64,000 bases of DNA from Myroides sp. NP-2 (GCF_014145665.1 NZ_JACHTD010000002.1:62001-126000), one strand, 5' to 3'; positions 8,816-18,136 are shown, numbered from the stretch's first letter. Notes: generated by a model from the sequence alone, not told the origin. Numbers and translations: made by a program.

Positions 8816-9499
8816 TTACCTTCTATTCATGTAAATCATGACGTAGTATAATAAAGTACCTAAAGAAGATATTGCAGCGACTACATAGGTCCTAGCCGCC
8901 CATTTCAACGCATCTTTAGATCCTACTAATTCTTGTGGTGTCACGATATTTTTAGCTTCTAACCACTTCAATGCACGGTTACTCGCGTCGTATTCTACTG
9001 GTAGCGTAATAAACGAAAACAGCGTTGTTAGAGCGAATAATACGATACCCAATAAAAGCAATTGTGGAAAGGTTTTAATCAATAAAACACCACCAATTAA
9101 CACGAAGGGCATAAACTTAGAGGACACTTCTAAAACAGGCACCATTTTAGAACGCATGGTCAACCAGGAGTACGCTTGTGCATGTTGTACGGCGTGTCCT
9201 ACCTCGTGTGCTGCTACAGCAGCCGCTGCGGCATTACGCTGATTGTAAACGGCCTCACTTAAATTTACTGTCTTATCCATCGGATTGTAATGATCCGTCA
9301 ATCTTCCCGGCGTGGAAATCACGCGGACGTCTCTGATTCCATGATCGAAAAGCATTTTTTGGGCAATTTCTGCACCACTCATACCATTCTGTAAATGTAC
9401 CTCAGAATACTTCTTAAACTTTGTCTGTAAACGATTACCCACCCACCAGCTGACAAGCATCATGGCAATCATAAAACCCCATATCATCATAGATATCAC
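8816..9499 (-). CDS. Zinc metallopeptidase (YugP-like family)
   Basis: A 227-residue membrane protein. It opens with a hydrophobic helix (MISMMIWGFMIAMMLVSWWVG), then SGAEIAQKML, and has the zinc motif in AAAAAVAAHEVGHAVQHAQA (HEVGH, roughly residues 93-97). Two or more helices follow (FMPFVLIGGVLLI, LLLLGIVLFALTTLFSF) and the C-terminus ends in MIYMNRR. This matches the neutral zinc peptidase family represented by YugP; the physiological substrate is unknown. It is monocistronic, ending at the bidirectional terminator at 8754-8783. Confidence 0.83.
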   Translation of the reverse strand: MISMMIWGFMIAMMLVSWWVGNRLQTKFKKYSEVHLQNGMSGAEIAQKMLFDHGIRDVRVISTPGRLTDHYNPMDKTVNLSEAVYNQRNAAAAAVAAHEVGHAVQHAQAYSWLTMRSKMVPVLEVSSKFMPFVLIGGVLLIKTFPQLLLLGIVLFALTTLFSFITLPVEYDASNRALKWLEAKNIVTPQELVGSKDALKWAARTYVVAAISSLGTLLYYVMIYMNRR

Positions 9500-9568
9500 A
9501 ATTAATGTTCATTATGTAAAATAGCAAATGCCGCGCCAAATAAAAAAAGCTGTCATCTTGTCATAAAA

Positions 9569-9596
9569 AAAGAGAGATTCTTGCGAATCTCTCTTT
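9569..9596 (-). terminator. Terminator of the rimP-nusA-infB operon
   Basis: AAAGAGAGATTC (9569-9580) and GAATCTCTCTTT (9585-9596) form a perfect 12-bp stem with a four-base loop. On the minus strand the hairpin is followed by a T-run (the A-run 9565-9570 on plus), 24 bases after the infB stop. Confidence 0.85.
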
Positions 9597-9619
9597 GCTA
9601 TAGGGTAGTAAAAATCGGC

Positions 9620-12616
9620 TTATTTAAGCTTTTTCTTCACTTCTACTTCTTGGAATGCTTCGATCGTATCGTACTCCTTGATATCGTTGTAGTTCTTGAT
9701 TTGGATACCACAATCATATCCTTTCGATACTTCTTTCACGTCATCTTTGAAACGTCTAAGTGCCGTAAGTTCACCTGTATAGATTACAACTCCCTCGCGG
9801 ATTAAGCGGATTCTAGAATTACGGAAGATTTTTCCATCAATAACCATACATCCTGCAATTGTACCCACTTTAGAAATCTTAAATAGCTCTCTAATTTCAG
9901 CTGTACCTGTAACTTCTTCTTTCAACTCTGGAGATAACATACCTTCCATTGCGTCTTTCAAGTCGTCAATTGCGTCATAAATGATTGAGTAGTTGCGGAT
10001 ATCGATTTCTTCTTTATCAGCTAACACCTTAGCCGAAGCCATTGGACGTACGTTGAATCCGATAATAATCGCATCTGATGCAGAAGCTAACAATACGTCA
10101 GATTCTGTAATTGCACCCACTCCTTTGTGAATAATATTGATTTGAATTTCTTCTGTTGACAGTTTAGAGAAGGAATCAGAAAGTGCTTCAACAGATCCAT
10201 CCACGTCTCCTTTTAGGATAATGTTCAACTCTTTGAAATCTCCTAATGCGATACGACGTCCGATCTCTGCTAAGGTAATGTGTCTTTGTGCACGAACGGA
10301 CTGCTCACGTAACAATTGCGTACGTTTAGCGGCAATTTGTTTTGCTTCTTTCTCTTCTTCAAATACGTTGAATTTGTCTCCTGCTCCTGGCGCACCATCT
10401 AATCCCAATACAGAAATTGGTCTTGAAGGTCCTGCCTCTTGTACAGCATTTCCACGCTCATCGTGCATGGCACGTACTTTACCGTGGTTACATCCTGCTA
10501 ATAGGTAATCTCCTACTCTTAATGTACCTGCTTGTACTAATACCGTAGACACATATCCACGTCCTTTATCTAAATAAGCCTCAACAACTGTTCCGGATGC
10601 CAATTTATCTGGATTTGCTTTTAACTCTAACATCTCTGCTTCAAGTAAAACTTTCTCCAACAATTCTTTCATTCCGATCCCTTGTTTAGCTGAGATATCT
10701 TGTGATTGGTACGTACCTCCCCATTCTTCAACCAATAAATTCATCGAAGCTAATTTCTCTTTAATCTTCTCTGGATTTGCTGTTGGCTTATCCACTTTAT
10801 TGATCGCAAAAATGATAGGTACTCCTGCAGCTTGTGCGTGACTGATTGCCTCTTTAGTTTGTGGCATGATGTCATCATCCGCTGCAATAACGATAATTAC
10901 GATATCGGTTACTTGCGCTCCACGTGCACGCATAGCGGTAAACGCCTCGTGTCCTGGAGTATCTAAGAAGGTAATTTGTTGACCATTCTCTAACGTTACT
11001 CCATACGCACCGATATGTTGTGTAATTCCTCCAGACTCTCCTGCAATTACGTTGGCTTTACGCACGTAATCCAATAAAGAGGTCTTACCGTGATCCACGT
11101 GTCCCATCACGGTAACGATAGGTGCACGAGGTTTTAGATCTTCTGGTCTATCTGGAGTCTCTTCAATTGCTTCCTCTAAGTCAGCAGTAGTAAAGTCTAC
11201 TTCGAAACCAAATTCATCTGCTACAATAGTCAACGTTTCTGCATCCAGACGTTGATTCATTGTAACCATGATACCCAACGACATACAAGTTCCAATTACT
11301 TTAGTAATCGGCACATCCATCATGGTAGCAATTTCACCTACTGTAACGAATTCCGTTACTTTAAGCACTTTGTTACCTGCTTCCAATGCTCTTTGTTCCT
11401 CGTCTGATTTTTTACGGTGAACATCGCGTTTATCTCTACGATATTTAGCTGCTTTGGAACGATTTCCTTTTCCTTGTAAACGCTCAAGCGTTTCTTTAAT
11501 TTGGTTTTTAACTTCTTCATCCGTTGGCTCAGCTTTTACAACTGGAGCATTTCTACGGTTGTTGTTGTTATTCTTATTGAATTTACCATTGTTTCCACCT
11601 GGGCGATTTGCGTTGTTTCCACCTGGGCGGTTTGCGTTATTTCCACCTGGGCGGTTTGCATTGTTCCCCCCTGGTTTATTTGTGTTTCCACCTGCATTGT
11701 TCTGGTTTGTTCCAGCCCCTTCTGTAGCAGGTTTAGCAATACGTTTTCTTTTATTTCTACCAGCAACATTGCCCTTTTTGTCATCCTTCTTCTCTTCCTT
11801 CTTCTTCTTAGGCTTGTCAAACTGAGATAAATCGATCGTTTGCCCTGTAAATGTAGTTCCCGAAAGTTTTTGATAGTTCGTTTTGATGATTTCATCACCT
11901 AATTTCGCATCAACCTTATCGTCTTCCACTACTCTAGTTTCTTCGTTTGCTACTTTAGCAGACTCCTTCTGTTGCTTTTCTTCCACAGGTTTGTCTTTTA
12001 CTTTTGATTCTTTATTCGCTACTTTTTTAGCTTCAACTTTCTTTGTCGTATTTTTTGCTGAATCAGTTTTAGAATCGACATTAACCTTAGCAGCAGGAGT
12101 AGCTTCTACTTTCTCCTCTACTTTTTCTTGTGCAACGCTTTCTTTCGCAACTGGTTCTTCTCTCTTTACAGGCTCAGCTTTAATCTCTTCTTTCTCCACA
12201 ACTTTGTCAGATACAGCTGAAGAAGTTTCTAAAGTTTTTTTAGGTTCAAGATCAATTTGACCCACAGTTTTAATCGCAACTTGCTCTTCTGCTTTGGCTC
12301 TAATGATCTCTTGTTCTTTCTTGATACGAGCTTGTTCTTCTTGTTTTCTCTTCTCTTCTAATTCGCGTTCACGCTCAATTTTAAGCGCTTCCTTTTCTTT
12401 TCTCTTCTCTTCACTTACTTCAATAGAAGCTTCCTTTTTCCCTCTATCAGCAGAAAACTGTTTATTAAGAACGTTGAATTCTTCTTGTGAAATCTTAGCA
12501 TTTGGTGTTGCTTCAATTTCATACCCTTTGCCTTTCAAAAAGTCCACGGCTCTATCTAGAGAAATGTTTAATTCCCTTAAAACTTTATTTATTCTTATTG
12601 CTCTTTCTTCAGACAT
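9620..12616 (-). CDS. infB: Translation initiation factor IF-2
   Basis: GTPase that places initiator tRNA on the 30S subunit. The 998-residue product has the long form: an N-terminal IF2_N motif ([21 protein letters not shown]), a low-complexity Lys/Glu/Ala linker to about residue 330, a Gly/Asn-rich segment with PGGNNA repeats, a second IF2_N-like region ([20 protein letters not shown]), then the G domain with [15 protein letters not shown] (G1), DTPGHEAF (G3) and NKVDK (G4), followed by IF-2 domains II-IV. It is the last gene of rimP-nusA-infB, 51 bases after nusA, and ends in a terminator. Confidence 0.97.
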   Translation of the reverse strand: MSEERAIRINKVLRELNISLDRAVDFLKGKGYEIEATPNAKISQEEFNVLNKQFSADRGKKEASIEVSEEKRKEKEALKIERERELEEKRKQEEQARIKKEQEIIRAKAEEQVAIKTVGQIDLEPKKTLETSSAVSDKVVEKEEIKAEPVKREEPVAKESVAQEKVEEKVEATPAAKVNVDSKTDSAKNTTKKVEAKKVANKESKVKDKPVEEKQQKESAKVANEETRVVEDDKVDAKLGDEIIKTNYQKLSGTTFTGQTIDLSQFDKPKKKKEEKKDDKKGNVAGRNKRKRIAKPATEGAGTNQNNAGGNTNKPGGNNANRPGGNNANRPGGNNANRPGGNNGKFNKNNNNNRRNAPVVKAEPTDEEVKNQIKETLERLQGKGNRSKAAKYRRDKRDVHRKKSDEEQRALEAGNKVLKVTEFVTVGEIATMMDVPITKVIGTCMSLGIMVTMNQRLDAETLTIVADEFGFEVDFTTADLEEAIEETPDRPEDLKPRAPIVTVMGHVDHGKTSLLDYVRKANVIAGESGGITQHIGAYGVTLENGQQITFLDTPGHEAFTAMRARGAQVTDIVIIVIAADDDIMPQTKEAISHAQAAGVPIIFAINKVDKPTANPEKIKEKLASMNLLVEEWGGTYQSQDISAKQGIGMKELLEKVLLEAEMLELKANPDKLASGTVVEAYLDKGRGYVSTVLVQAGTLRVGDYLLAGCNHGKVRAMHDERGNAVQEAGPSRPISVLGLDGAPGAGDKFNVFEEEKEAKQIAAKRTQLLREQSVRAQRHITLAEIGRRIALGDFKELNIILKGDVDGSVEALSDSFSKLSTEEIQINIIHKGVGAITESDVLLASASDAIIIGFNVRPMASAKVLADKEEIDIRNYSIIYDAIDDLKDAMEGMLSPELKEEVTGTAEIRELFKISKVGTIAGCMVIDGKIFRNSRIRLIREGVVIYTGELTALRRFKDDVKEVSKGYDCGIQIKNYNDIKEYDTIEAFQEVEVKKKLK
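11592..11663 (-). repeat. Three tandem 24-bp units inside infB
   Basis: Units at 11592-11615, 11616-11639 and 11640-11663 differ by one or two bases and encode NRPGGNNA repeats; flanking degenerate units extend the Gly/Asn tract. Length variation between strains would stay in frame. Confidence 0.8.
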
Positions 12617-12667
12617 ATTATCTTTTTAGTGTATTATTTGTGTTGTGTTGTTAATAGAAGTGTTGAT

Positions 12668-13906
12668 TTAATCTTCAAACTCTTCCTTAAGAATACGGAG
12701 CACCTCTTGAATGGTCTCTTCTTCTAAGTCCGTGCGTTTGATTAACTCTTCAACACTCAAGTTCAACACGCTTTTTGCTGTATCCAATCCAATCTTCGCA
12801 AACTCTTCAATTACCCATACATCGATTTCATCGCTGAATTCTCTTAATTCAACATCGTCATCTTCTGGGTTTAATTCACGCATCACATCGATATCAAATC
12901 CCGTTAACATTCCAGCTAACTTAATGTTTTGCCCTCCTTTACCAATTGCTCTAGAAACCTCTTCTGTATCTAAATATACATTTGCTTTTTTGGTCTCTTC
13001 ATCAAATACGACTTTATTTACTTTCGCTGGTGCTAATGCACGTTTGATAAACAAATCTGTATTTGCAGTGTAATGAATCACATCGATATTTTCGTTTCCA
13101 AGTTCTCTAACGATTCCATGGATACGCGATCCTTTCATTCCCACACAAGCTCCAACAGGATCAATGCGATCATCTGATCCTTCTACAGCAATTTTTGCTT
13201 TTTCACCTGGGATACGAACGACTCTCTTTACGAAAATCTTGTCTTCTCCGATCTCCGGGATCTCTTGTTCTAACAATCTTTCTAAGAATCTGTTAGACGT
13301 TCTAGACATGATAATTTGAGGTTTTGCTCCTTTCAATTCAACAGCCTCAATAATTCCTTTTACAGTATCTCCTTTTCTGAAAAAGTCAGAAGGAATTTGT
13401 TTTTCTTTTGGCAAAACGATTTCATTTCCTTCATCATCCATCAAAATTACAACTTTTGGGCGAATATGATGCACTTCTGCTACGTAAATCTCTCCGATTA
13501 CCTCTTTAAACTGCTTATATAGTGTAGCATTGTCATGCTCTGTCACTTTTGAATTCAAATATTGACGTAAAGCTAAAACAGCTCTTCTTCCAATATCTTC
13601 TAATTTTACTTCTTCTGAAACTTCTTCCCCTACTTCGAAATCAGATTCAATTTTTCTTGCTTCACTTAATGAAATTTCGTATTTCTCATCTTCAACTTCC
13701 CCGTCATTTACAACGATTCTGCTTCTAAACACCTGGAAATCTCCTTTATCAGGGTTAATAATGATATCGAAATTATCGTCATCGCCATATTTCTTTTTCA
13801 ATGCATTGCGGAATACATCTTCTAAGATGGCCATTAACGTAACTCGGTCAATGTATTTTAACTCTTGAAATTCTGAGAACGATTCTACTAAACCACTATT
13901 CTCCAT
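12668..13906 (-). CDS. nusA: Transcription termination/antitermination factor NusA
   Basis: RNA polymerase-binding factor controlling pausing, termination and antitermination. The 412 residues show the N-terminal NusA domain (LMAILEDVFRNALKKKYG), an S1 domain (GTVKGI-like KGDTVKGIIEAVELKGAKPQ), then KH regions with CVGMKGSRIHGIVREL and AIGKGGQNIKLAGML. The C-terminal acidic repeats of E. coli NusA are absent; the protein ends in a helix-rich acidic tail, as usual in Bacteroidota. It is preceded by rimP with an 11-base gap and followed by infB. Confidence 0.96.
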   Translation of the reverse strand: MENSGLVESFSEFQELKYIDRVTLMAILEDVFRNALKKKYGDDDNFDIIINPDKGDFQVFRSRIVVNDGEVEDEKYEISLSEARKIESDFEVGEEVSEEVKLEDIGRRAVLALRQYLNSKVTEHDNATLYKQFKEVIGEIYVAEVHHIRPKVVILMDDEGNEIVLPKEKQIPSDFFRKGDTVKGIIEAVELKGAKPQIIMSRTSNRFLERLLEQEIPEIGEDKIFVKRVVRIPGEKAKIAVEGSDDRIDPVGACVGMKGSRIHGIVRELGNENIDVIHYTANTDLFIKRALAPAKVNKVVFDEETKKANVYLDTEEVSRAIGKGGQNIKLAGMLTGFDIDVMRELNPEDDDVELREFSDEIDVWVIEEFAKIGLDTAKSVLNLSVEELIKRTDLEEETIQEVLRILKEEFED

Positions 13907-13917
13907 CTGATATTTTT

Positions 13918-14385
13918 TTAAAATGAAATTATTATACTAGCTTCTTTTATATTTTCGAATGGTATAACAGCTTCTTTTTCAACTGTAACCTTTCCTTTTC
14001 CAACAGCTTTAGCCTCACGGGCCTTCCACTGTAATACGATCGATGCATCTCTGACTTCAGCTATTGTCGCCTCGTATTTCTCTTGATCCAACGTAACTAA
14101 TTTTACTTTTCGACCAATGTTTTTGTTATACTGACGCAATAACTTCAACGGTGATGTAGCTCCCGCAGAGGCAACTTCTAAACCAAAATCATATTCATCT
14201 CGGTCTAAATTGTGCTCAATAGCTCTACTTACATCGATACAGTCTTGCAATTTAACCCCGTGATCCCCGTCTAAGATTACCATAATCTTATTATCTGGAG
14301 ATATTGTCATTTCAATCAAAAACAACTCTTGCTTCTCAGCTAAAGCCGCATCCAACAACTCTTGTACTTTGTTTTTAAATGTCAT
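13918..14385 (-). CDS. rimP: Ribosome maturation factor RimP
   Basis: Assists 30S subunit assembly. The 155-residue length is standard. [23 protein letters not shown] is the N-terminal alpha/beta domain; [28 protein letters not shown] is the family signature, followed by an SH3-like C-terminal domain. It is the first gene of the rimP-nusA-infB operon. A terminator-like hairpin lies 12 to 34 bases upstream of its ATG in the mRNA leader. Confidence 0.93.
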   Translation of the reverse strand: MTFKNKVQELLDAALAEKQELFLIEMTISPDNKIMVILDGDHGVKLQDCIDVSRAIEHNLDRDEYDFGLEVASAGATSPLKLLRQYNKNIGRKVKLVTLDQEKYEATIAEVRDASIVLQWKAREAKAVGKGKVTVEKEAVIPFENIKEASIIISF

Positions 14386-14392
14386 ATGCTAT

Positions 14393-14419
14393 AAAAAGAG
14401 GGGACTATTACGTCCCCTC
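14393..14419 (-). promoter_or_regulatory. Terminator-like hairpin in the rimP-nusA-infB leader (possible attenuator)
   Basis: On the minus strand GAGGGGAC, loop GTAATA, GTCCCCTC and five T occur in order, ending 7 bases before the rimP ATG. The stem is 8 perfect base pairs, 6 of them G-C (arms at 14398-14405 and 14412-14419). It lies downstream of the predicted promoter, so it would terminate the operon's own leader unless relieved, or block the ribosome site. Confidence 0.65.
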
Positions 14420-14449
14420 ATTATTTAACTTCTTTAATAAATAACGGTG

Positions 14450-14457
14450 CAAATATA
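14450..14457 (-). promoter_or_regulatory. Promoter -7 box for rimP-nusA-infB
   Basis: The minus strand reads TATATTTG, a perfect TAnnTTTG. Transcription would start near 14443, giving a leader of about 57 bases that contains the hairpin. No clear TTG at -33 was found. Confidence 0.5.
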
Positions 14458-14564
14458 CTATTTTTTTTGTACTAATAAAAACTTTTGTGTATTGATAATT
14501 ATATGCTTAAATTTAGAACACTAAAAAAACATGTTAATCACTTAATCCACTTTTATACGTAATT

Positions 14565-15392
14565 ATGAAAAAAATACTAATACCTACAGATTTTTCACAA
14601 CAAGCACAAAACGCGATTAAAGCAGGAGTGAATTTTGCAAAAAAACACAACGCTGAAATCATTCTACTACACATCCTCGATTTGCCTCAAGAAGCAAGTG
14701 ATGGTATTAGTAAAGGTACACCTGCTCCCGAAGTGATGTTTTTCAAAAATGCAGCAGAACAAAAATTACAACAAATTGCATTAGATCCATTATTCGACGG
14801 ATTAACTGTTTCGACTAGCTTGATTCTAGATCGCACCTCTCAAGGAGTAACCAAATCAGCAGTACACAACGAAGTTGATCTTATCGTGATAGGATCACAC
14901 GGAGCTAGCGGAATGAAAGAGTACTTTGTAGGATCCAACACACAAAAAGTAGTTCGCACCTCTCCGGTACCTGTATTTGTAGTAAAAGGAGAATTTGACG
15001 ACAACTGCATCAAAGACATCGTTTTCGCTTCTGACTTCACTAGTGAAATGAAAGATTCTTTCAAAAGCACATTAGCGCTAAACAGAATTGTTGGTGCTGA
15101 TTTACACCTATTAATGGTCAACACACCGAATAGCTTTAAACCTACCCATGTAGCAGAAGAAACCTTAGATACGTTCTTAGAAGATATCACAGACAAAGAA
15201 TTTGATTTGAGTATCTACAACGACATCAATGTTGAAAAGGGAATCTTAAACTACTGTAAAAAAATAGACGCAGACTTAATCGCCATTGCAACGCATGGCC
15301 GTACTGGTTTGGCGCACTTCTTTAACGGAAGTATTAGTGAAGACTTAGTAAACCACTCCCCTATTTCTGTTTTGACATTCAAAATTGACTAG
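14565..15392 (+). CDS. Universal stress protein with two tandem Usp domains
   Basis: A 275-residue cytoplasmic protein made of two UspA-type domains. Domain 1 begins KKILIPTDFSQQAQNAI and ends with the nucleotide-binding type motif GSHGASGMKEYFVGSNTQKV (about residues 109-128). Domain 2 begins IVFASDFTSEM and ends with ATHGRTGLAHFFNGSISEDL plus SPISVLTF. Both keep the G-x2-G-x9-G-S/N pattern that binds ATP in family members. The role is in stress survival; no specific partner is visible. It ends with a terminator at 15509-15546 after a purine-rich repeat tract. Confidence 0.9.
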   Translation: MKKILIPTDFSQQAQNAIKAGVNFAKKHNAEIILLHILDLPQEASDGISKGTPAPEVMFFKNAAEQKLQQIALDPLFDGLTVSTSLILDRTSQGVTKSAVHNEVDLIVIGSHGASGMKEYFVGSNTQKVVRTSPVPVFVVKGEFDDNCIKDIVFASDFTSEMKDSFKSTLALNRIVGADLHLLMVNTPNSFKPTHVAEETLDTFLEDITDKEFDLSIYNDINVEKGILNYCKKIDADLIAIATHGRTGLAHFFNGSISEDLVNHSPISVLTFKID

Positions 15393-15394
15393 TT

Positions 15395-15492
15395 GGAGAA
15401 GGGAGATGAGAGAAGGGAAATGAGAGAAGGGAAATGAGAGAAGGGAGATGAGAGAAGGAAATGAGAGAAGGGAAATGAGAGAAGGAGATGAG
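15395..15492 (+). repeat. Purine-only 14-bp tandem repeat after the universal stress gene
   Basis: About seven drifting copies of GAGAGAAGGGAAAT (variants with GAGAT or one G lost), starting directly after the stop codon. Nearly all bases are purines in the sense direction of the upstream gene. Confidence 0.85.
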
Positions 15493-15508
15493 TAAAAATA
15501 GGCAATAG

Positions 15509-15546
15509 AAAAAGGGCAATCTTAAATGCAAGATTGCCCTTTTTTA
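15509..15546 (+). terminator. Terminator of the universal stress gene
   Basis: AAAAGGGCAATCTT (15509-15522) and AAGATTGCCCTTTT (15529-15542) form a 14-bp stem with loop AAATGC and a T-run to 15545. Confidence 0.85.
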
Positions 15547-15816
15547 TGTCTTATTGTAACTGAACTGAACAACGATTTAACTCTAGACCTAGTTCAAGAC
15601 TTCTCCAACCTTTCTTCGACAATGCTAGGAGAATACTTGGGAAAAACAGCTTTTTGTCGAAGGAAGCTCGAAGGAGTCACGAAGAAAGATCCAAGCACTC
15701 CTAATTGAAATTCCTATCGTTCACGCATTACGATTTACGCATCTCCATTCTCCCTTTTCCCTTTTCCCTTTTCCCTTCTCCCTTTTCCCTTCTCCCATCT
15801 CCAAAAAAGGCTTTTT
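15547..15816. other. Convergent intergenic region with pyrimidine tract and imperfect palindrome
   Basis: No supported gene; a 60-codon plus frame at 15526-15708 starts inside the terminator. CTTCGACAA (15614-15622) and TTGTCGAAG (15654-15662) form an inverted repeat that extends imperfectly outward. 15742-15802 is an almost pure TCTCCCTTTTCCC tract, which on the minus strand is a GGGAAAAGGGAGAA purine repeat directly following the MscS gene. Confidence 0.6.
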
Positions 15817-16644
15817 TTATTTTAATATTTCAATATGACTTTCCGAAACAGTCTTAATTGGAATATAATTTTTCTTTCCTTCCACCAATAGACACAGGTA
15901 GATATTATCAATCGAGATAACATAGCCTTTCAATCCATCGATAGCGATGTATTGTCCTACTTCTAGATTCTTTCTAGCATAAAACGAATACAATAATTTT
16001 GTCACTACATCTTTCGCGCCTAATCCTAAAGACAAAGCAACCGTAAGTAAGATAGCTCCTATTATAATAGAGATGTTACTGGTAATAATAGAGGTATCAA
16101 TTCCCATTTGATTCAAAGTCGTAATCACCACAAAAATCAAAATCAGATAGAACAGAATATTGCCAATCATACGAGCACCGACAAAATCAACGGCTTTAAG
16201 TACTTCAACAATGACTTTCTTGATCCAAGACGCAAAGTAAAGCCCTCCAATAAAAATCAACAAAGCGACGAACAATTTAGGCACAAACATCATCAAATTA
16301 CCGATTTCGCGGGAAACGATAGCTAAACCAAACAGCTCGGCCCCAATAAGCACCATGAGGAATACCAAGAATACTTTTACAAAAAAGAGCAAAATCGCAT
16401 CGACTTTTACCCGAATCTTAATTTTACCTAAGAACTCATTATCATCTAATCCCTCTTGAATTTTATCTAAGCGAATCAGCTTAAATAGCTTTCGAAGGAT
16501 GTAGGAAAACAGCTTCAACAACAACCAACACAGGAGGACGTATCCTGCAATTAGCAGAAAACCAAAAATGCCTTTGACAAGTGAATTCATCACGTCGTTA
16601 ATCATTTCGCTAGGATATTCAAAACTATATAATTTCTCCATCAT
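15817..16644 (-). CDS. Mechanosensitive-channel-like membrane protein (MscS/TM-helix family)
   Basis: The 275 residues carry about five membrane segments: IFGFLLIAGYVLLCWLLLKL, ILLFFVKVFLVFLMVLIGAE, LFVALLIFIGGLYFA, IGNILFYLILIFVVITTL and IIIGAILLTVALSLGLGAKD. The last one, with GLGAKDVVTKLLYSF, resembles the pore helix and start of the MscS beta domain; GQYIAIDGLKGYVISIDNIY resembles the beta domain itself. The large C-terminal cytoplasmic domain is missing, so it is short for MscS. It overlaps the upstream 76-residue gene by 20 bases and would be the third gene of a sigma-factor operon. Confidence 0.75.
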   Translation of the reverse strand: MMEKLYSFEYPSEMINDVMNSLVKGIFGFLLIAGYVLLCWLLLKLFSYILRKLFKLIRLDKIQEGLDDNEFLGKIKIRVKVDAILLFFVKVFLVFLMVLIGAELFGLAIVSREIGNLMMFVPKLFVALLIFIGGLYFASWIKKVIVEVLKAVDFVGARMIGNILFYLILIFVVITTLNQMGIDTSIITSNISIIIGAILLTVALSLGLGAKDVVTKLLYSFYARKNLEVGQYIAIDGLKGYVISIDNIYLCLLVEGKKNYIPIKTVSESHIEILK

Positions 16645-16855
16645 GATCTTCTTTTTTAATTTTTTCTATTATTTTCTTTTCTTTTTCTTTATCAATATCT
16701 CCCATAAATGACTCCACTACTTTGGGTACCTGAACGGTATATAGCTCTGATACATCTAGGGATAACTTAATAAAATTCAAATTGTCAATCACCCGATCTT
16801 TCAGATAGTCCGGCAATTTCTCGTCTTGCAGTATTTTCTTAAAAGGATTCTCCAT
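16625..16855 (-). CDS. Small conserved-looking cytoplasmic protein following the sigma factor
   Basis: A 76-residue protein, rich in Lys, Glu and Asp, with no membrane helix or metal motif. Its ATG overlaps the end of the sigma factor gene (shared base at 16855) and its end overlaps the MscS-like gene start, so it is tightly coupled to both. Position suggests a regulator of the sigma factor, but it lacks the zinc-binding HxxxCxxC of ZAS anti-sigma factors and no family was recognised. Confidence 0.65.
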   Translation of the reverse strand: MENPFKKILQDEKLPDYLKDRVIDNLNFIKLSLDVSELYTVQVPKVVESFMGDIDKEKEKKIIEKIKKEDHDGEII

Positions 16856-17439
16856 TATGACAACGAATTATATAATTCCACAATTTTCTTTTTAGCCCTG
16901 TGTAATCGCATCTTAACCGCACTTTCACCTAATTCTAGCAGCTGTGCGATATCTTTAATTGACTTATCATCTTGATATTTCATCAACAAAACGATCTTAT
17001 CTTCCGGGTCGATTAATCCTAGTGCTTCTTGAAGCTTTTCAACAGTGAGTGAAAAGATTTCTTCATCAGTTACTTCCTCATCCGCAGTAGAAACATATAG
17101 CGTTTCTTCCTGCAATTCCACGTTATCTCTTTGCCGCCTCAAAATAGACTTTGAATAGTTAACGCAATGATTATACGTAAATGAATAAAGCCAGGTTGAA
17201 AACTTTGCTTCTCCTCTAAACGACTTTAAATTGAGGTATAATTTCACGAAAACATCCTGCGTCAAGTCTTCTGCAGCATCCCGGGATTCAGCAAATCCCA
17301 AACATTTCTGATATACTTTTTGACCATACCGATCATAGAGAATACCAAACAAACTTGTATTTCCATTGTGAATGATGAATTGAACCAATTCTTCATCTGT
17401 CATCGAAACAAAGTTTTGACTTTGCACATTCATTCTCAT
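16855..17439 (-). CDS. RNA polymerase sigma factor, ECF/sigma-70 family
   Basis: A 194-residue two-domain sigma factor. Region 2 spans FGILYDRYGQKVYQKCLGFAESRDAAEDLTQDVFVK with AKFSTWLYSFTYNHCVNYSKS; region 4 is the helix-turn-helix segment KIVLLMKYQDDKSIKDIAQLLELGESAVKMRLHRAKKKI. The usual start would be this ATG or the ATG at residue 13. The two following genes overlap it head to tail, forming a small operon. Upstream on the minus strand, TACATTTG (17457-17464) is a -7 box. Confidence 0.9.
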   Translation of the reverse strand: MRMNVQSQNFVSMTDEELVQFIIHNGNTSLFGILYDRYGQKVYQKCLGFAESRDAAEDLTQDVFVKLYLNLKSFRGEAKFSTWLYSFTYNHCVNYSKSILRRQRDNVELQEETLYVSTADEEVTDEEIFSLTVEKLQEALGLIDPEDKIVLLMKYQDDKSIKDIAQLLELGESAVKMRLHRAKKKIVELYNSLS

Positions 17440-17456
17440 ATTATTGTTTTACTATT

Positions 17457-17464
17457 CAAATGTA
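17457..17464 (-). promoter_or_regulatory. Promoter -7 box for the sigma-factor operon
   Basis: The minus strand reads TACATTTG (TAnnTTTG) 17 bases before the ATG at 17439; a TTG on the minus strand at 17487-17489 is 22 bases upstream. Confidence 0.45.
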
Positions 17465-17505
17465 ATGTAAGTTAACAAACACATTTCAACTTTAACACTG
17501 AATTG

Positions 17506-18099
17506 TTAAACATTCCTAACTTGTAACAGTTTTTCAACATATTTTCCAATCACGTCAAATTCGAGATTTACGCAATCGCCTAGGCGATAATGTTTAAAAA
17601 TGGTGTGCTCTTTGGTATAGGGTATAATCGCTACACTAAAGGTGTGAATTCCCGAATCTACTACGGTTAAACTCGTACCATCAATGGTAATAGATCCTTT
17701 GGAAATCGTAATATGTGTAGCGTTTGGGTCATATTCAAATCCATAATAGGTACTTCCATCGGCATCTTCAATAGACACACAACGTCCAACCAAGTCTACG
17801 TGTCCTTGCACAATATGTCCATCCAAACGCGCATTAGCTAACATGCCACGCTCTAAATTAATTTCTTGTCCAACAGTCCACTGTCCCAATGTTGTCACAT
17901 CGATGGTCTCCTTAATAGCAGTCACAGTAAAGGTTTCCTCAGTCAAAGCCACAATCGTTAAACAAATACCGTTATGCAAAACGCTCTGATCTACTTTCAA
18001 TTCATTGACGAATGAACAGCCAACTGTGAGGTGTATATTCTCCTTTTCTTTGACAATATTTTTAATGATTGCAATTTCTTCAACAATTCCTGTAAACAT
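17506..18099 (-). CDS. ribE: Riboflavin synthase, alpha subunit type
   Basis: Dismutates two 6,7-dimethyl-8-ribityllumazine molecules to riboflavin. The product of 197 residues is the usual two-barrel form: MFTGIVEEIA opens the N-terminal barrel, LDGHIVQGHVDLVGR opens the second, and GTSLTVVDSGIHTFSVAIIPYT is the C-terminal signature. It is divergent from pdxA with 57 bases between starts; the minus-strand -7 box TAATTTTG lies at 18129-18136. Confidence 0.95.
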   Translation of the reverse strand: MFTGIVEEIAIIKNIVKEKENIHLTVGCSFVNELKVDQSVLHNGICLTIVALTEETFTVTAIKETIDVTTLGQWTVGQEINLERGMLANARLDGHIVQGHVDLVGRCVSIEDADGSTYYGFEYDPNATHITISKGSITIDGTSLTVVDSGIHTFSVAIIPYTKEHTIFKHYRLGDCVNLEFDVIGKYVEKLLQVRNV

Positions 18100-18116
18100 T
18101 ACTCCATTTATTTTAT

Positions 18117-18136
18117 TAAATTTGTTTTCAAAATTA
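18117..18136. promoter_or_regulatory. Divergent -7 boxes for pdxA and ribE
   Basis: Plus strand 18117-18124 is TAAATTTG (toward pdxA); minus strand 18129-18136 is TAATTTTG (toward ribE). Both fit TAnnTTTG and lie within 20 bases, so the two promoters would compete. Neither has an obvious TTG at -33. Confidence 0.4.

Noticed and set aside
11454..12629. Several plus-strand ORFs opposite infB
   Set aside because: Antisense shadows of the low-complexity IF-2 linker; their Ser/Phe-rich content mirrors Lys/Glu codons.
15526..15708. 60-codon plus-strand ORF after the universal stress gene
   Set aside because: Begins inside the terminator hairpin, lacks an upstream promoter and shows no protein pattern.
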